Source: Eggerthellaceae bacterium UBA3686
Lineage (GTDB): Bacteria > Actinomycetota > Coriobacteriia > Coriobacteriales > Eggerthellaceae
DNA length: 64,000 bases
Reading direction: 5' to 3'
NCBI GenBank assembly: GCA_002371495.1
Contig: DFIX01000021.1
Location: 488-64,487, forward strand
A program made the position numbers and the translations under genes. The notes under the pieces are model-generated. The model was not told the origin of the DNA. It worked only from the letters and a program-made list of their open reading frames with translations, and made no database searches. Below are positions 16,919 through 26,800 of the stretch, in pieces (the stretch's first letter is position 1; the number at the start of each line of letters is the position of its first letter).

Positions 16919-19900
16919 ATGACAGCGCAATTCAAGGTCAGCGCGGCCGAACCGCATGCCGTCGCGCGTTTGCGGGAGCGTTTTGGGCTCCCCGATTTCA
17001 TCGCGACCATCATGGCTGCCCGCGGCATCGTAGATGATGAGGGAGCCGAACGCTTCCTCAACCCCTCCCTCGATCGCGACTGGTTCGAGCCGTACGACCT
17101 ACCCGGTATGGGACCGGTGGTGGATGCGCTCGAGCAGGCAATACGCGAACGTCGCCATATTGTCGTGTTCGGCGATTTCGATGTCGACGGCGTTTCGGCG
17201 ACGACGGTGCTGACACGCGGGCTACGGGCGCTCGGCGGCTATGCCACTCCCTTTATCCCGCGACGCTTCGACGAGGGGTATGCGTTATCCGACGTTGCTT
17301 ACAAGCGGGTCAAGAGCCTTAACCCCGAGCTCATCGTAACCGTGGACTGCGGCATCGCCTGCCGAAACGAAGTAGCGGCCATACAGGCCGACGGGGTGGA
17401 TGTCGTGATCACCGACCATCACGAGCCCTCTGAGCTCTGCCCTCAGGACGTGCCGCTCGTCGACCCCAAGACCGACCCCGACTGCCCGAGCGCGATTCTG
17501 GCGGGTGTCGGCGTCGCGCTCAAGGTCGTGCAAGCTCTGGGCGGGCGGTTCGGTTATCCGCACCTTTGGCGCTCGTATACCGATTTGGCTACGTTGGGCA
17601 CCGTTGCCGACCTCATGCCCATGCGCGACGAGAACCGCGCCCTCGTCGCCGATGGCTTATCACGCATAAACGCGGGCCCCAGGCCCTGCCTTGCGGCGCT
17701 TTTGGGCCAAGCAGGCGCGGCGGGAAAGCCCGTCACATCGATAGACCTGAGCTTTTCGGTCATCCCTCGCTTAAACGCGGCAGGCCGGCTGGGCGATGCC
17801 CAGGTCGCGCTCGACTTGCTCATGACCGACGATTTCGATGCGGCATGCAAGCTCGCGGCCGAGCTCGAAGCCACAAACGATAAGCGCCGTTCGATCGAGG
17901 CGGAGCTTTCGGAAGTGGCGCGAGCGCAGGCGGTCGAAGTCTACCACGGCCAGAGGGCGCTTGTCGTGGCTGGTGAAGGTTGGCACGAGGGCGTGAAGGG
18001 CATCGTTGCGAGCCGTTTGGTGCACACCTACGGCGTGCCGTGCCTACTGTTCACTGTAGACGGCGACGAAGCGCGCGGCAGCGGGCGCACCGTCGGCCAG
18101 GTAAACCTCTTCAAAGCGGTCGAGAGCGTAAGCGACTTGCTCACGCGGTTCGGTGGCCACGAAGCGGCCGTGGGTGTCACCCTGCCCGCCGCAAAGCTGC
18201 CCGAATTCTCGGAGCGCCTATGCGCCTACATGGACGCCCTACCCGACGACGCGTTCCATCCCCTGGTCGAAATCGATGCTTGCGTGTCGTTGTCGGAGCT
18301 CACGCTCGAGAACGTGCAGAAGCTGCAGATGCTCGCGCCCTTCGGCCAAGAGAACCGCGTCCCGTGTCTATTGGCGCGCGACGTCATGCTTGCTAACGCG
18401 CGAGCTGTCGGTGCCGAGAAGAACCATTTTTCGTGTACGCTGACCGACGGACGCGCAAGCGTTGCCGGAATCATGTTCCATTGTTCCGACATCGAGCTGC
18501 TCTCGAAGACGCATTCGCTGGTGAACGCGGCGTTCGAAGTGCAAGTCGACGAATGGCGGGGTAGGCGAAGCGTCAAGGCCATGCTCAAGTCGCTTTCTCC
18601 GGCCCAGACCTGCGCCGCCCTTGAGGCGTGCCTCGACCCGGGTAACCTGCGCTTCGTGTCGGACCTGTATGCGTCCAGCGACGAGGAGCTGTGCGATAGC
18701 CAGCCCGAAAGCCCGCAGGATGTCGAAGCCTACGAGGCCGACTGCGCGATTAACCGCGAGGCATGGCAGCGCCGCGCAGCCAGCCAACCCGACAAGCTCA
18801 AAACCGATATCGTGCACGCACTTATCGGCGACAACCAGCTGCATGACAAGCAGCGCGAGGTGCTCGAGCATCTCGAAGGGGGTCGTTCGACCATGTGCGT
18901 TATGGCCACGGGCCGCGGGAAGTCGCTCATCTTCCACGTTCATGCGGCCACGTTGGCGCTGCGCGACCATAAAGCGAGCCTGTTCGTGTACCCGCTGAGG
19001 GCGCTCATCGCCGACCAGGCCTTCCATCTTAACAATGCGCTGGCGCGCTTCGGCATTACGTCAAGCGTACTGACCGGCGAAAGCTCGCCCGAGGAGCGCC
19101 GTGCGATTTACGCGGCGCTCGAGGCAGGCGATTGCGATATCGTGCTGACCACCCCCGAATTCCTGAGCTACCATGCCGCCGAGCTGGCGCGATCGGGGCG
19201 CATAGGATTCGTGGTCATCGACGAGGCGCACCACATCGGGTTGGCGAAGGCGGGCAACCGGCTGGCCTACAAGACCCTCGATCGAGTCTTGGGCGAGCTG
19301 GGAAATCCCACGGTGCTTGCGCTGACCGCCACGGCGAGCGGCGACGTTGCTCGCGACATAGCCACGGTATTGCCGATCGAGACCTGCGTGTTCGACCCGG
19401 CTGACAGGCCGAACTTGGTCGTGGACGATCGCCGTGGCAGCAAGGCGCGCGAGGACTGCCTGGCCAACCTCATTGCGGGCGGCGAGAAGACCATCGTCTA
19501 CGTCAACTCGCGTACGAGCTCGGTTCAGCTGGCGCGCGTGCTGCGCCAGAAAGTGCCGCAGATCGCACTGATGATCGGCTTCTATAACGCCGGCCTATCG
19601 AGGGCGGAACGCGCGCGCATCGAGGAGATGTTCCGTACGGGGCACTTATCGGTGCTCGTGGCGACATCGGCGTTCGGGGAAGGCGTAAACATCCCCGACA
19701 TACGCCATGTGGTCTTATATCACTTGCCCTATAACGAAATTGAGTTCAACCAGATGAGCGGACGCGCGGGTAGGGACGGCGAGCCAGCCGGGGTCCATTT
19801 GCTGTACGACAAGCGCGATGCCGAAGTCAACGAGAGCATCCTGTTCGAGGCTACGCCCGATCGCGGCCGTATGGTGCAGGTGTACAAAACGCTGCGCGAT

Positions 19901-20269
19901 GCCCAGAGGTGCTCCGACGAGCCGTTCTTCCCTGCGAGCAACGTCGAAATAGCCCAGAATGCATCGAAACGCGGGCATGAAGTTTCGCAAGAGTCAGCTA
20001 CATGCGCAATTGCGGTTTTCCGCGAGCTCGGTTTGATCGAGACCCGTTCTGCGTATGCTTCGGGCGAGATAACGCGCTTGGTGCATGTGGTGCCCGAGGC
20101 CAGCAGGGTCGAGCTCGAAAGCAGCGTGCGCTACCGCGAAGGCTTAGACGAGCAGGCAATATTCCAGAGCTTCAAGCAATGGGCCCTGCGGGACAAAGCG
20201 GACGATCTGCAAAGGCGCATCCAGTGCCCGATCCTGCCCGCTTGCGCCGGGTGCGGTATGACGGTGTGA
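16919..20269 (+). CDS. recJ: RecJ exonuclease fused to a RecQ-like helicase
   Basis: A 1116-residue fusion. The N-terminal 600 residues are RecJ: DHH phosphoesterase motifs FGDFDVDGVSATT (about 80-92) and ITDHHEP (about 164), DHHA1 motif RFGGHEAAVG (about 408-417) and a following OB-like domain. After a linker (about 590-640), a superfamily 2 helicase follows with Walker A ATGRGKS (about 662), DEAH box VVIDEAHH (about 765) and motif VI SGRAGRDG (about 946), as in RecQ. RecJ degrades 5' single strands and RecQ unwinds, so one chain may couple unwinding to resection. The ATG at 16919 follows GAGG and begins the conserved region; the frame is open to 16811. The short Cys-rich tail (CPILPACAGC) may be a reduced zinc site. 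Confidence 0.9.
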   Translation: MTAQFKVSAAEPHAVARLRERFGLPDFIATIMAARGIVDDEGAERFLNPSLDRDWFEPYDLPGMGPVVDALEQAIRERRHIVVFGDFDVDGVSATTVLTRGLRALGGYATPFIPRRFDEGYALSDVAYKRVKSLNPELIVTVDCGIACRNEVAAIQADGVDVVITDHHEPSELCPQDVPLVDPKTDPDCPSAILAGVGVALKVVQALGGRFGYPHLWRSYTDLATLGTVADLMPMRDENRALVADGLSRINAGPRPCLAALLGQAGAAGKPVTSIDLSFSVIPRLNAAGRLGDAQVALDLLMTDDFDAACKLAAELEATNDKRRSIEAELSEVARAQAVEVYHGQRALVVAGEGWHEGVKGIVASRLVHTYGVPCLLFTVDGDEARGSGRTVGQVNLFKAVESVSDLLTRFGGHEAAVGVTLPAAKLPEFSERLCAYMDALPDDAFHPLVEIDACVSLSELTLENVQKLQMLAPFGQENRVPCLLARDVMLANARAVGAEKNHFSCTLTDGRASVAGIMFHCSDIELLSKTHSLVNAAFEVQVDEWRGRRSVKAMLKSLSPAQTCAALEACLDPGNLRFVSDLYASSDEELCDSQPESPQDVEAYEADCAINREAWQRRAASQPDKLKTDIVHALIGDNQLHDKQREVLEHLEGGRSTMCVMATGRGKSLIFHVHAATLALRDHKASLFVYPLRALIADQAFHLNNALARFGITSSVLTGESSPEERRAIYAALEAGDCDIVLTTPEFLSYHAAELARSGRIGFVVIDEAHHIGLAKAGNRLAYKTLDRVLGELGNPTVLALTATASGDVARDIATVLPIETCVFDPADRPNLVVDDRRGSKAREDCLANLIAGGEKTIVYVNSRTSSVQLARVLRQKVPQIALMIGFYNAGLSRAERARIEEMFRTGHLSVLVATSAFGEGVNIPDIRHVVLYHLPYNEIEFNQMSGRAGRDGEPAGVHLLYDKRDAEVNESILFEATPDRGRMVQVYKTLRDAQRCSDEPFFPASNVEIAQNASKRGHEVSQESATCAIAVFRELGLIETRSAYASGEITRLVHVVPEASRVELESSVRYREGLDEQAIFQSFKQWALRDKADDLQRRIQCPILPACAGCGMTV

Positions 20270-20361
20270 GGCCGCATCCCCGACAGCATTACAACACGCG
20301 CTCGTGATAAACTACAAGTTCGCGACCTAACTACGCCAGCGACCTGAAGGGAGGGTGCGCC

Positions 20362-22704
20362 GTGGCATATGCAGACATCATCGAGCAGGCCGCAGCGACC
20401 ACTGCTCACGAACACGGGTTCGGCGATGCCGGTAACAAGACTCCGGCCGAGAGATTCGCCAACCTTAAAGAGATGACCGAAACGTACCTTTCGGACGATG
20501 AAGTCGGCGTGCTCGAAAGAGCTTTCGAGTTTGCGGACGCCGCTCATAAAGGGCAAAAGCGCAAGAGCGGCGAGCCGTTCATCGCGCATCCCATCGAGGT
20601 CGCCATCATTCTCGCCGGCCTGCATATGGACGTCGAAACCATCGCGGCGGCCCTTCTGCACGACACCATCGAGGATACTGACGTCACGCGCGAAAACGTC
20701 GTCGAGCTTTTCGGCGAAGACGTGGCGGCGCTGGTCGAAGGCGTGACCAAGATCACCAAGATCGAGGTCGAAACGCTTTCGGACGAGCAAGCCGCGACCA
20801 TCCGCAAGATGCTCGTGGCCATGAACAAAGACATCCGCGTCATCGTCATCAAGCTTGCTGACCGTCTGCATAACATGCGCACGCTCGGCAGCCTGCGCGA
20901 GGACCGACGTATCTTCAAATCGCGCGAAACGCTCGAGATCTACGCGCCTATAGCGCACCGCCTGGGAATCAATTCGATTAAATGGGAGCTCGAGGACCTG
21001 TCGTTCTTCTACCTGGAGCCAGTGAAGTATAAGCAAGTCGCGAAGATGATTACCGAAAGCCGTTCGGAGCGCGAGGAGTACCTGGGCAAAGTGCTCGACA
21101 TCCTTAAGGCCGAAATGGATAAGGTCGGTATTGACGCGCAGGTCATGGGGCGCCCCAAGCACCTGTACTCGATTTACCAGAAGATGACCAAGAAAGACAA
21201 GGACTTCTCGGAAATCTACGACCTCATTGCAGTACGGCTTATCGTGCAGACGGTAAAGGACTGCTATTCGGCGCTGGGCGCCGTACATACGATTTGGCAC
21301 CCGATGCCAGGGCGCTTCAAAGATTACATCGCCATGCCCAAATACAACATGTACCAATCGCTTCATACGACGGTCATCGGCCCTGCCGGGCGCCCGCTCG
21401 AGGTGCAGATCCGCACCGAGGAGATGCACCAGAAAAGCGAGTTCGGTGTGGCTGCGCATTGGCTGTACAAAGAGGGCGCTTCGAAGGGTAAGAAGAGCGG
21501 CGACTTTGAAGAGCAGCTGGCCTGGTTGCGCCAGGTGGTCGACTGGTCTGAGGACGCCCAGGACTCGAAGCAGTTCCTGAAGGACCTGAAGGTTGACCTC
21601 GACGAATCCGAAGTGTTCGTCTTCACGCGCAACGGCGAGGCGCGGAGCCTGCGCGCGGGTTCGACGCCGGTCGATTTCGCTTATGCGATTCATACCGAAG
21701 TGGGCAACCACTGCGTCGGCGCGAAGGTCAACGGCAAGATCGTGCCGTTGACTTACCAGCTGCAGACCGGTGACCGCGTCGAGATCCTGACCCAGAAGAG
21801 CGCAACGCCTTCGCGCGGCTGGCTGCAGGTCGTTAAGACTCCCAGCGCCCGGTCAAAGATCCGCGGTTACTTCAGCAAAGTCACCCGCGGTGACGATATG
21901 CAGATGGGGCACGAGAAGCTCGCCCGCGAGACGCGCAAGCACGGCATCGGCATCTCGAACGCCCAATCGACGCGTGCGATCAAGTCCGTTGCCGAGAGCC
22001 TTGGCTATAAAGACGGCGAGGACATGATCGTGGCCATCGGCGCCGGTAAGGAGAGTGCCCAGCATGTGGCGAACCGCCTGCTGAAGCTTTTGGTCGATCG
22101 CGGCACCAAGGAAGCGAAGATGCCCGATATCGGCATGTCGGCCATGGCGACCGGCAAGATGCCGCCGATGATTACGAGCGTGGCCAGGCCCAAGCGTCAC
22201 GAGACCCATTCTTCCAACGGCGTGGTCGTGAAGGGTCTCGACGATGTGCTCGTGCGCTTGTCGCGCTGCTGCAACCCGGTGCTCGGCGACGACATCATCG
22301 GCTTCGTCACCCGCGGTCGTGGCGTATCGGTGCACCGCGCTGATTGCCCCAATGCCAAGGATTTGATGAAAGAGCCTGAGCGCATCATCGACGTCGAATG
22401 GGAGCGCGAGCCGGGTACGGTGCTGACGTACCGGATCGAGACGCACATCGAAGCTATGGACCGGATGAGCCTGTTGCGCGACATCATAACGGTGCTTTCG
22501 GAGGAGGGCGTGAACGTGCTGAATTCCTCGAGTGCCGTGGGTCGCGACGGCATTGTGCGCATGCGCTACCTGTTCGAGGTGTCGGACGTGGGGCATGTCG
22601 ACGAGATACTCCAGAGCATCCTCAAAGTAGACGGCGTCTTCGAAGCGCGTCGCATGTTTCCGGGCGAGTACGTGGGTTCGCGTAGAGACGAGTATCGTCG
22701 CTAG
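20362..22704 (+). CDS. relA: Bifunctional (p)ppGpp synthetase/hydrolase, RelA/SpoT family
   Basis: A 780-residue long RSH protein controlling the stringent response. Domains in order: HD hydrolase (about 50-200, with FIAHPIEVA and LLHDTIEDT, metal site intact), synthetase (about 235-370, with RPKHLYSIYQKM), TGS (about 417-480, VFVFTRNGEARSLRAGSTP), a helical region, the conserved RLSRCCNPVLGDDIIGFVT stretch (about 632-650), and a C-terminal ACT domain (about 700-775). Intact HD and synthetase motifs suggest both activities. GTG 20362 follows GGGAGGG. It stands between recJ and a metallo-hydrolase gene. Confidence 0.95.
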   Translation: MAYADIIEQAAATTAHEHGFGDAGNKTPAERFANLKEMTETYLSDDEVGVLERAFEFADAAHKGQKRKSGEPFIAHPIEVAIILAGLHMDVETIAAALLHDTIEDTDVTRENVVELFGEDVAALVEGVTKITKIEVETLSDEQAATIRKMLVAMNKDIRVIVIKLADRLHNMRTLGSLREDRRIFKSRETLEIYAPIAHRLGINSIKWELEDLSFFYLEPVKYKQVAKMITESRSEREEYLGKVLDILKAEMDKVGIDAQVMGRPKHLYSIYQKMTKKDKDFSEIYDLIAVRLIVQTVKDCYSALGAVHTIWHPMPGRFKDYIAMPKYNMYQSLHTTVIGPAGRPLEVQIRTEEMHQKSEFGVAAHWLYKEGASKGKKSGDFEEQLAWLRQVVDWSEDAQDSKQFLKDLKVDLDESEVFVFTRNGEARSLRAGSTPVDFAYAIHTEVGNHCVGAKVNGKIVPLTYQLQTGDRVEILTQKSATPSRGWLQVVKTPSARSKIRGYFSKVTRGDDMQMGHEKLARETRKHGIGISNAQSTRAIKSVAESLGYKDGEDMIVAIGAGKESAQHVANRLLKLLVDRGTKEAKMPDIGMSAMATGKMPPMITSVARPKRHETHSSNGVVVKGLDDVLVRLSRCCNPVLGDDIIGFVTRGRGVSVHRADCPNAKDLMKEPERIIDVEWEREPGTVLTYRIETHIEAMDRMSLLRDIITVLSEEGVNVLNSSSAVGRDGIVRMRYLFEVSDVGHVDEILQSILKVDGVFEARRMFPGEYVGSRRDEYRR

Positions 22705-22731
22705 ACGCTACCGAGGGGTCCTTGCGTAAGT

Positions 22732-22858
22732 TTCGTCCCGCGAAAGCGCAGGTGGCAGCACGTGTTCGCTTGGCTTCGGCTAACATTGAAAATGTTTGAA
22801 TACAGTGCCTGCAGAATCGCTCACACATGCTGCCACCTGCGCTTTCGCTTGCTCGTTT
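22732..22858 (-). repeat. Family A element, copy 6 (divergent core, minus orientation)
   Basis: Perfect 21-bp arms (22740-22760 and 22828-22848) enclose a shortened and diverged core that keeps TTGGCTTCGGCTAA and TGCCTGCAGAATCGC but has lost the CTCCGGC/GCCGGAG inner pair. An AACATT-gaa-AATGTT hairpin occupies the middle. It lies between relA and the metallo-hydrolase gene. Confidence 0.7.
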
Positions 22859-22923
22859 CGTTGGCGGCGTAATTAGTGTCGGCAAATAATCCCGAGTCAA
22901 AAGGCTGCCAGAAAGGAAAAGCT

Positions 22924-23574
22924 ATGGCTGCAAAACCGTGTGTCAAGCTCGAGGCTCTGGTCATGGGGCCGATTCAGAACAACGTCTACATCGTTGATGA
23001 CGGTACGTGCGTGTTCGTGGTCGATCCGACCGAGGATGCGAAGCGCATCGTCGAGGTGCTCGGCGGCCGTACGTGCGCGGCGATCGTGTTGACGCACGCG
23101 CATTGGGACCACGTTGGCGCGGCGAAGGATTTACGCGAGCTGACCGGTGCGCCTGTCATGGCAAGCGCGCTGGATGCGCCCTACATCGACGGCAGCGCCT
23201 CACTTGACCCGAGTCACAGGGGTTTTGACCCCTGCCCGGTCGATCGCGTGCTCGCAGACGGCGAATTCGTGGAAATCGGGTCCTGCACCTGGCAGGTCCT
23301 GCTGACGCCGGGGCATACGCCCGGCAGCATCTGCCTGTTTTTGGACCCCGCGAAAAGCCCCGACCCGCAAGGTCTGCCGGTCCTCGTCTCGGGCGATACC
23401 CTGTTTGCGGGGGCTCATGGGCGTACGGATTTCGTGGGCGGTGACCCCGCTGCCATGCGCGAGTCGCTGAAGCGCTTGGCCGAGCTGCCCGAACAGACGC
23501 TTGCCCTGCCGGGGCACAACGACCTCACCACCATCGGGCGCGAGCTCCCCTGGCTTTCACGCGGCGGCTTCTGA
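22924..23574 (+). CDS. MBL-fold metallo-hydrolase (glyoxalase II-like)
   Basis: A 216-residue metallo-beta-lactamase-fold protein. The metal-binding motif THAHWDHVG (about 57-65), a later GHTPGS (His ligand, about 129-134), SGDTLF (Asp ligand) and LPGHNDLTT (last His) give the usual di-metal site. Proteins of this size and pattern are annotated as hydroxyacylglutathione hydrolase-like, but glutathione use is unlikely in this lineage, so the substrate is unknown. ATG 22924 follows GAAAGGA; the frame extends upstream without support. Confidence 0.85.
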   Translation: MAAKPCVKLEALVMGPIQNNVYIVDDGTCVFVVDPTEDAKRIVEVLGGRTCAAIVLTHAHWDHVGAAKDLRELTGAPVMASALDAPYIDGSASLDPSHRGFDPCPVDRVLADGEFVEIGSCTWQVLLTPGHTPGSICLFLDPAKSPDPQGLPVLVSGDTLFAGAHGRTDFVGGDPAAMRESLKRLAELPEQTLALPGHNDLTTIGRELPWLSRGGF

Positions 23575-23585
23575 TACCGTGCGGG

Positions 23586-23666
23586 CAAGGGGCGTTCCCT
23601 CGTCTGCGAAATCCGAGAACCCGTCAGTAGAACCGTTGACTCGCGGACGAGGGGAACGTCCCCTTG
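23586..23666. repeat. Imperfect long palindrome with GGGGAACGTCCCC-like ends
   Basis: CAAGGGGCGTTCCCTCGTC (23586-23604) pairs imperfectly, with two one-base gaps, with 23646-23666. The insert contains CGTCTGCGAA, also present in the structured sequence at 6161-6223. It lies directly after the metallo-hydrolase gene, as other short palindromes here lie at gene ends, and may be a family C relative. Confidence 0.45.
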
Positions 23667-23726
23667 TCCGTGCCAGCTCTTTTAAAAACCACGATTTGTT
23701 CGGTGGCATGGCCTTGCCTGCGCTGC

Positions 23727-23732
23727 TATGAT
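23727..23732 (+). promoter_or_regulatory. Candidate -10 box for dnaE
   Basis: TATGAT lies 97 bases before the chosen dnaE start. A small ORF (23738-23851, 37 codons) begins five bases after it and runs over the dnaE start in another frame; it could be a leaderless leader peptide but has no other support. Confidence 0.35.
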
Positions 23733-23828
23733 TGAGCATGAGAAACCGCGTCGAACCGATCATTCAACCGCACACGTACGCAGCCAGCTCGCACACATCA
23801 GACAACGTTAGCAAACGAGGCAATGACC

Positions 23829-26800
23829 ATGGCTTTTGTGCATCTGCATAATCATACCGAGTATTCTCTGCTCGACGGAATGACCCATGTTAAAGAGATG
23901 GTCGAGCGCGCAGCCGAATTCGATATGCCGGCGGTCGCCATCACCGACCATGGCGTCATGAGCGGCGTGCCCGAGTTGTGCAGCGCGTGTGATGCCGTCG
24001 AGGCCAAGACGGGCAAGAAGGTTAAGCCGATTTACGGCTGCGAGGTCTATTTCACGACCGACGACACCCTTGCGCGCGACGGCAAGCCCAAGCTCTACCA
24101 CCTACTGTTGTTGGCCAAGACAAACGAGGGTTACCATAACTTGCTGAAGCTCGTCAGCGAATCGCACGTCGACAACTTCTACTACAAGCCGCGTACCACG
24201 TTCGCGATGCTGCAGAAGTACGGCCATGGCATCATTGGCAGTTCGGCATGTATCGCAGGTATCGTTCCCAAGCTGCTCGACAACCGCCAATTCGAGGAAG
24301 CATGCGAGTGGGCGCGCAAGCTCGCGAGCTGCTTCGACGAGGGCGATTTCTACATCGAGCTGCAGGATCAGGGCATTATGACCGATGGCGGCCTGACGCA
24401 GCACGACCTGAACGTCGAGTTGACCCGCGTGGCGCAGACGTGCGGGTTCAAGACGATCGCCACCAACGACTTCCATTACCTGAAGAAGGAAGACGCCCAT
24501 GCGCACGACATCTTGCTGTGCATCGGCACCGGTAGCAAGATCAACGACGCCAACCGCATGCGTTTTGCCAACGACGAGTTCTACATGAAGTCCGAGGAGG
24601 AGATGCGCGCGGCCCTGAAGGAGTTCCAGGAAGCGTGCGACAACACGGTCGAAGTGGCCGAGAAGTGCAACGTCGAGCTCGAACGCGACTCGATTCTGCC
24701 ACGGTTCCCCTTGCCCGAGGGCGAGACCGAGGAGTCCTGGTTCCGTTATCAGTGCGAAATCGGCCTGGTCAGGCGTTATCTGCCCGAAGGCGAGCAGCAG
24801 GCGCTCGGGTACGATCCAGAAGACCGCGCGAGCCTGGCGGCTGCGCTCGCGAAGCTACGCGAGCTGCGCCCCGACGTTATGGATCGCTACGATACCGAGG
24901 CCGAGGTCATTCTCAACGCAGGTTTCCCGGCGTACTTCCTGATCGTCCAGGAATACATCGGTTGGGCGCGTAGCCAGGGCATCGGCGTCGGTCCCGGCCG
25001 CGGTTCGGCCGCAGGCGCCATCGTCGCTTTTGCCATGGGCATCACCGACCTCGACCCGCTCGAGAACGGCCTGCTGTTCGAGAGGTTCCTCAACCCCGAA
25101 CGCGTTGAGATGCCCGATATCGACGTCGACTTCGAGCAGGGAAGACGCGAAGAAGTCATCGACCATATCAAGGACGTGTACGGCGAGGACCATGTATCGC
25201 AGGTCATCACGTTCGGCACGCTGCAGGCGAAGAACGCCGTGCGCGACGCGGCGCGCGTGTTGGACTACCCCTATGGCGTGGGCGACCGCATCACCAAGCT
25301 CATCGGCGACGAGCTCGGCATCACGATCACCGACGCTCTTTCCAAGAACCCCGACCTGAAGGCCGCCTACGACAATGAAGACGATGTGCATCAGGTCATC
25401 GATGCGGCGCTGGGCATCGAGGGGCATTTGCGCGGCGAGGGCGTGCATGCTTGCGCCACGATTATCTGCCGCGACCCCATGAGCGACCACGTACCCATGA
25501 AGCGCGACACCAAGGGCGGCGGCATCATCACGCAATACGATGGCCATTACACGCCTGACCTGGGCTTGCTGAAGATGGACTTCCTCGGCTTGCGCACGCT
25601 CGACGTGCTTTCGATGGCCTGCCGCAACGTCGGCGCCACGCATGGCGTCGAGCTGCGCCCCGAAGACATTCCTACAGACGATCCGTTGGCCTTCAGGCTC
25701 ATGCAGGGCAAGCTGCGATTGTGCGAGACCGACCTCGACACGCAGAGCACTGCCACGCTTAATATGGACGGGCTGTTCCAAGTCGAAGGCGCGCTGTACG
25801 TCAGCCTGTTCAGCCGCATGCCCCCGACCAATTTCAGCCATATCGTCGCGTCCATCGCCCTTAACCGGCCGGGCCCGTTGGAGTCCGGCATGGTCGATGA
25901 CTACGTCGATGTCGCCTCGGGCAAGCGCCCGGTGCATTACTACGACAACCGTCTGCGTTCAATTTTGGAAGAGACGTACGGTACCATGGTCTACCAAGAG
26001 CAGATCATGCAGGTGTCGATGGCCATGAGCGGCTTTTCCGCCGGCAAAGCCGACAAATTGCGCAAGGCCATGGGCAAGAAGAAGCTCGACGTCATGCGCC
26101 AGCTGCAGGAGGATTGGAACCAGGGCGCTGTCGACAACGGCTTCTCGCTCGAAATTGCTAAGAAGATCTGGGAAGACGCCGAAAAGTTCGCTAAGTACGC
26201 TTTCAACAAGTCGCATTCGGCCGCTTATGCGATCCTGGTCATGCGCACTGCTTACCTGAAGGCGCACTATCCGTACGAATTCATGGCGGCAGTGCTGTCG
26301 TCTTACATGGGCAACACCGATCGCCTGATCCGCTACATTTCGAGCTGCAACCATTCTGGCATCCCCGTGTTGCCGCCAGACATCAACTCGTCCAACGCCG
26401 AGTTCACGCCCGTTGCGGAGGGCGTTCGCTTTGGTTTGGTCGGCGTGCGCGGCATCGGCAAGGCCGTCGCCGACGAAATCGTAGCCGAGCGCGAACGCAA
26501 CGGACGCTTCACATCACTGCACGATTTTGTTAATCGCGTAGATGCCAAGTGCTACAACCGCAAGGCGCTCGAAGCTCTGATCAAGGGCGGTGCCTTCGAT
26601 TCGACGGGCTACACGCGCAGGCAGTTGATGTACTTCATCGAGGAAACGCCGCTACTTGACAGCGCCTCCAAGCGGCAGCGCGATCGCGATGCAGGCCAGG
26701 TGAGCATGTTTGACCTGTTCGCTGACGACGATGATAGCGGGTTCTCCGAAGAGGTCCCGCCTCCCGATGGCGTCGAGTGGCCCAAGCGCCAGAAGCTCGC

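Noticed and set aside
20131..21711. 526-codon open frame antisense to relA
   Set aside because: Same reason: codon-bias shadow of the RSH gene, whose domains are all recognisable.
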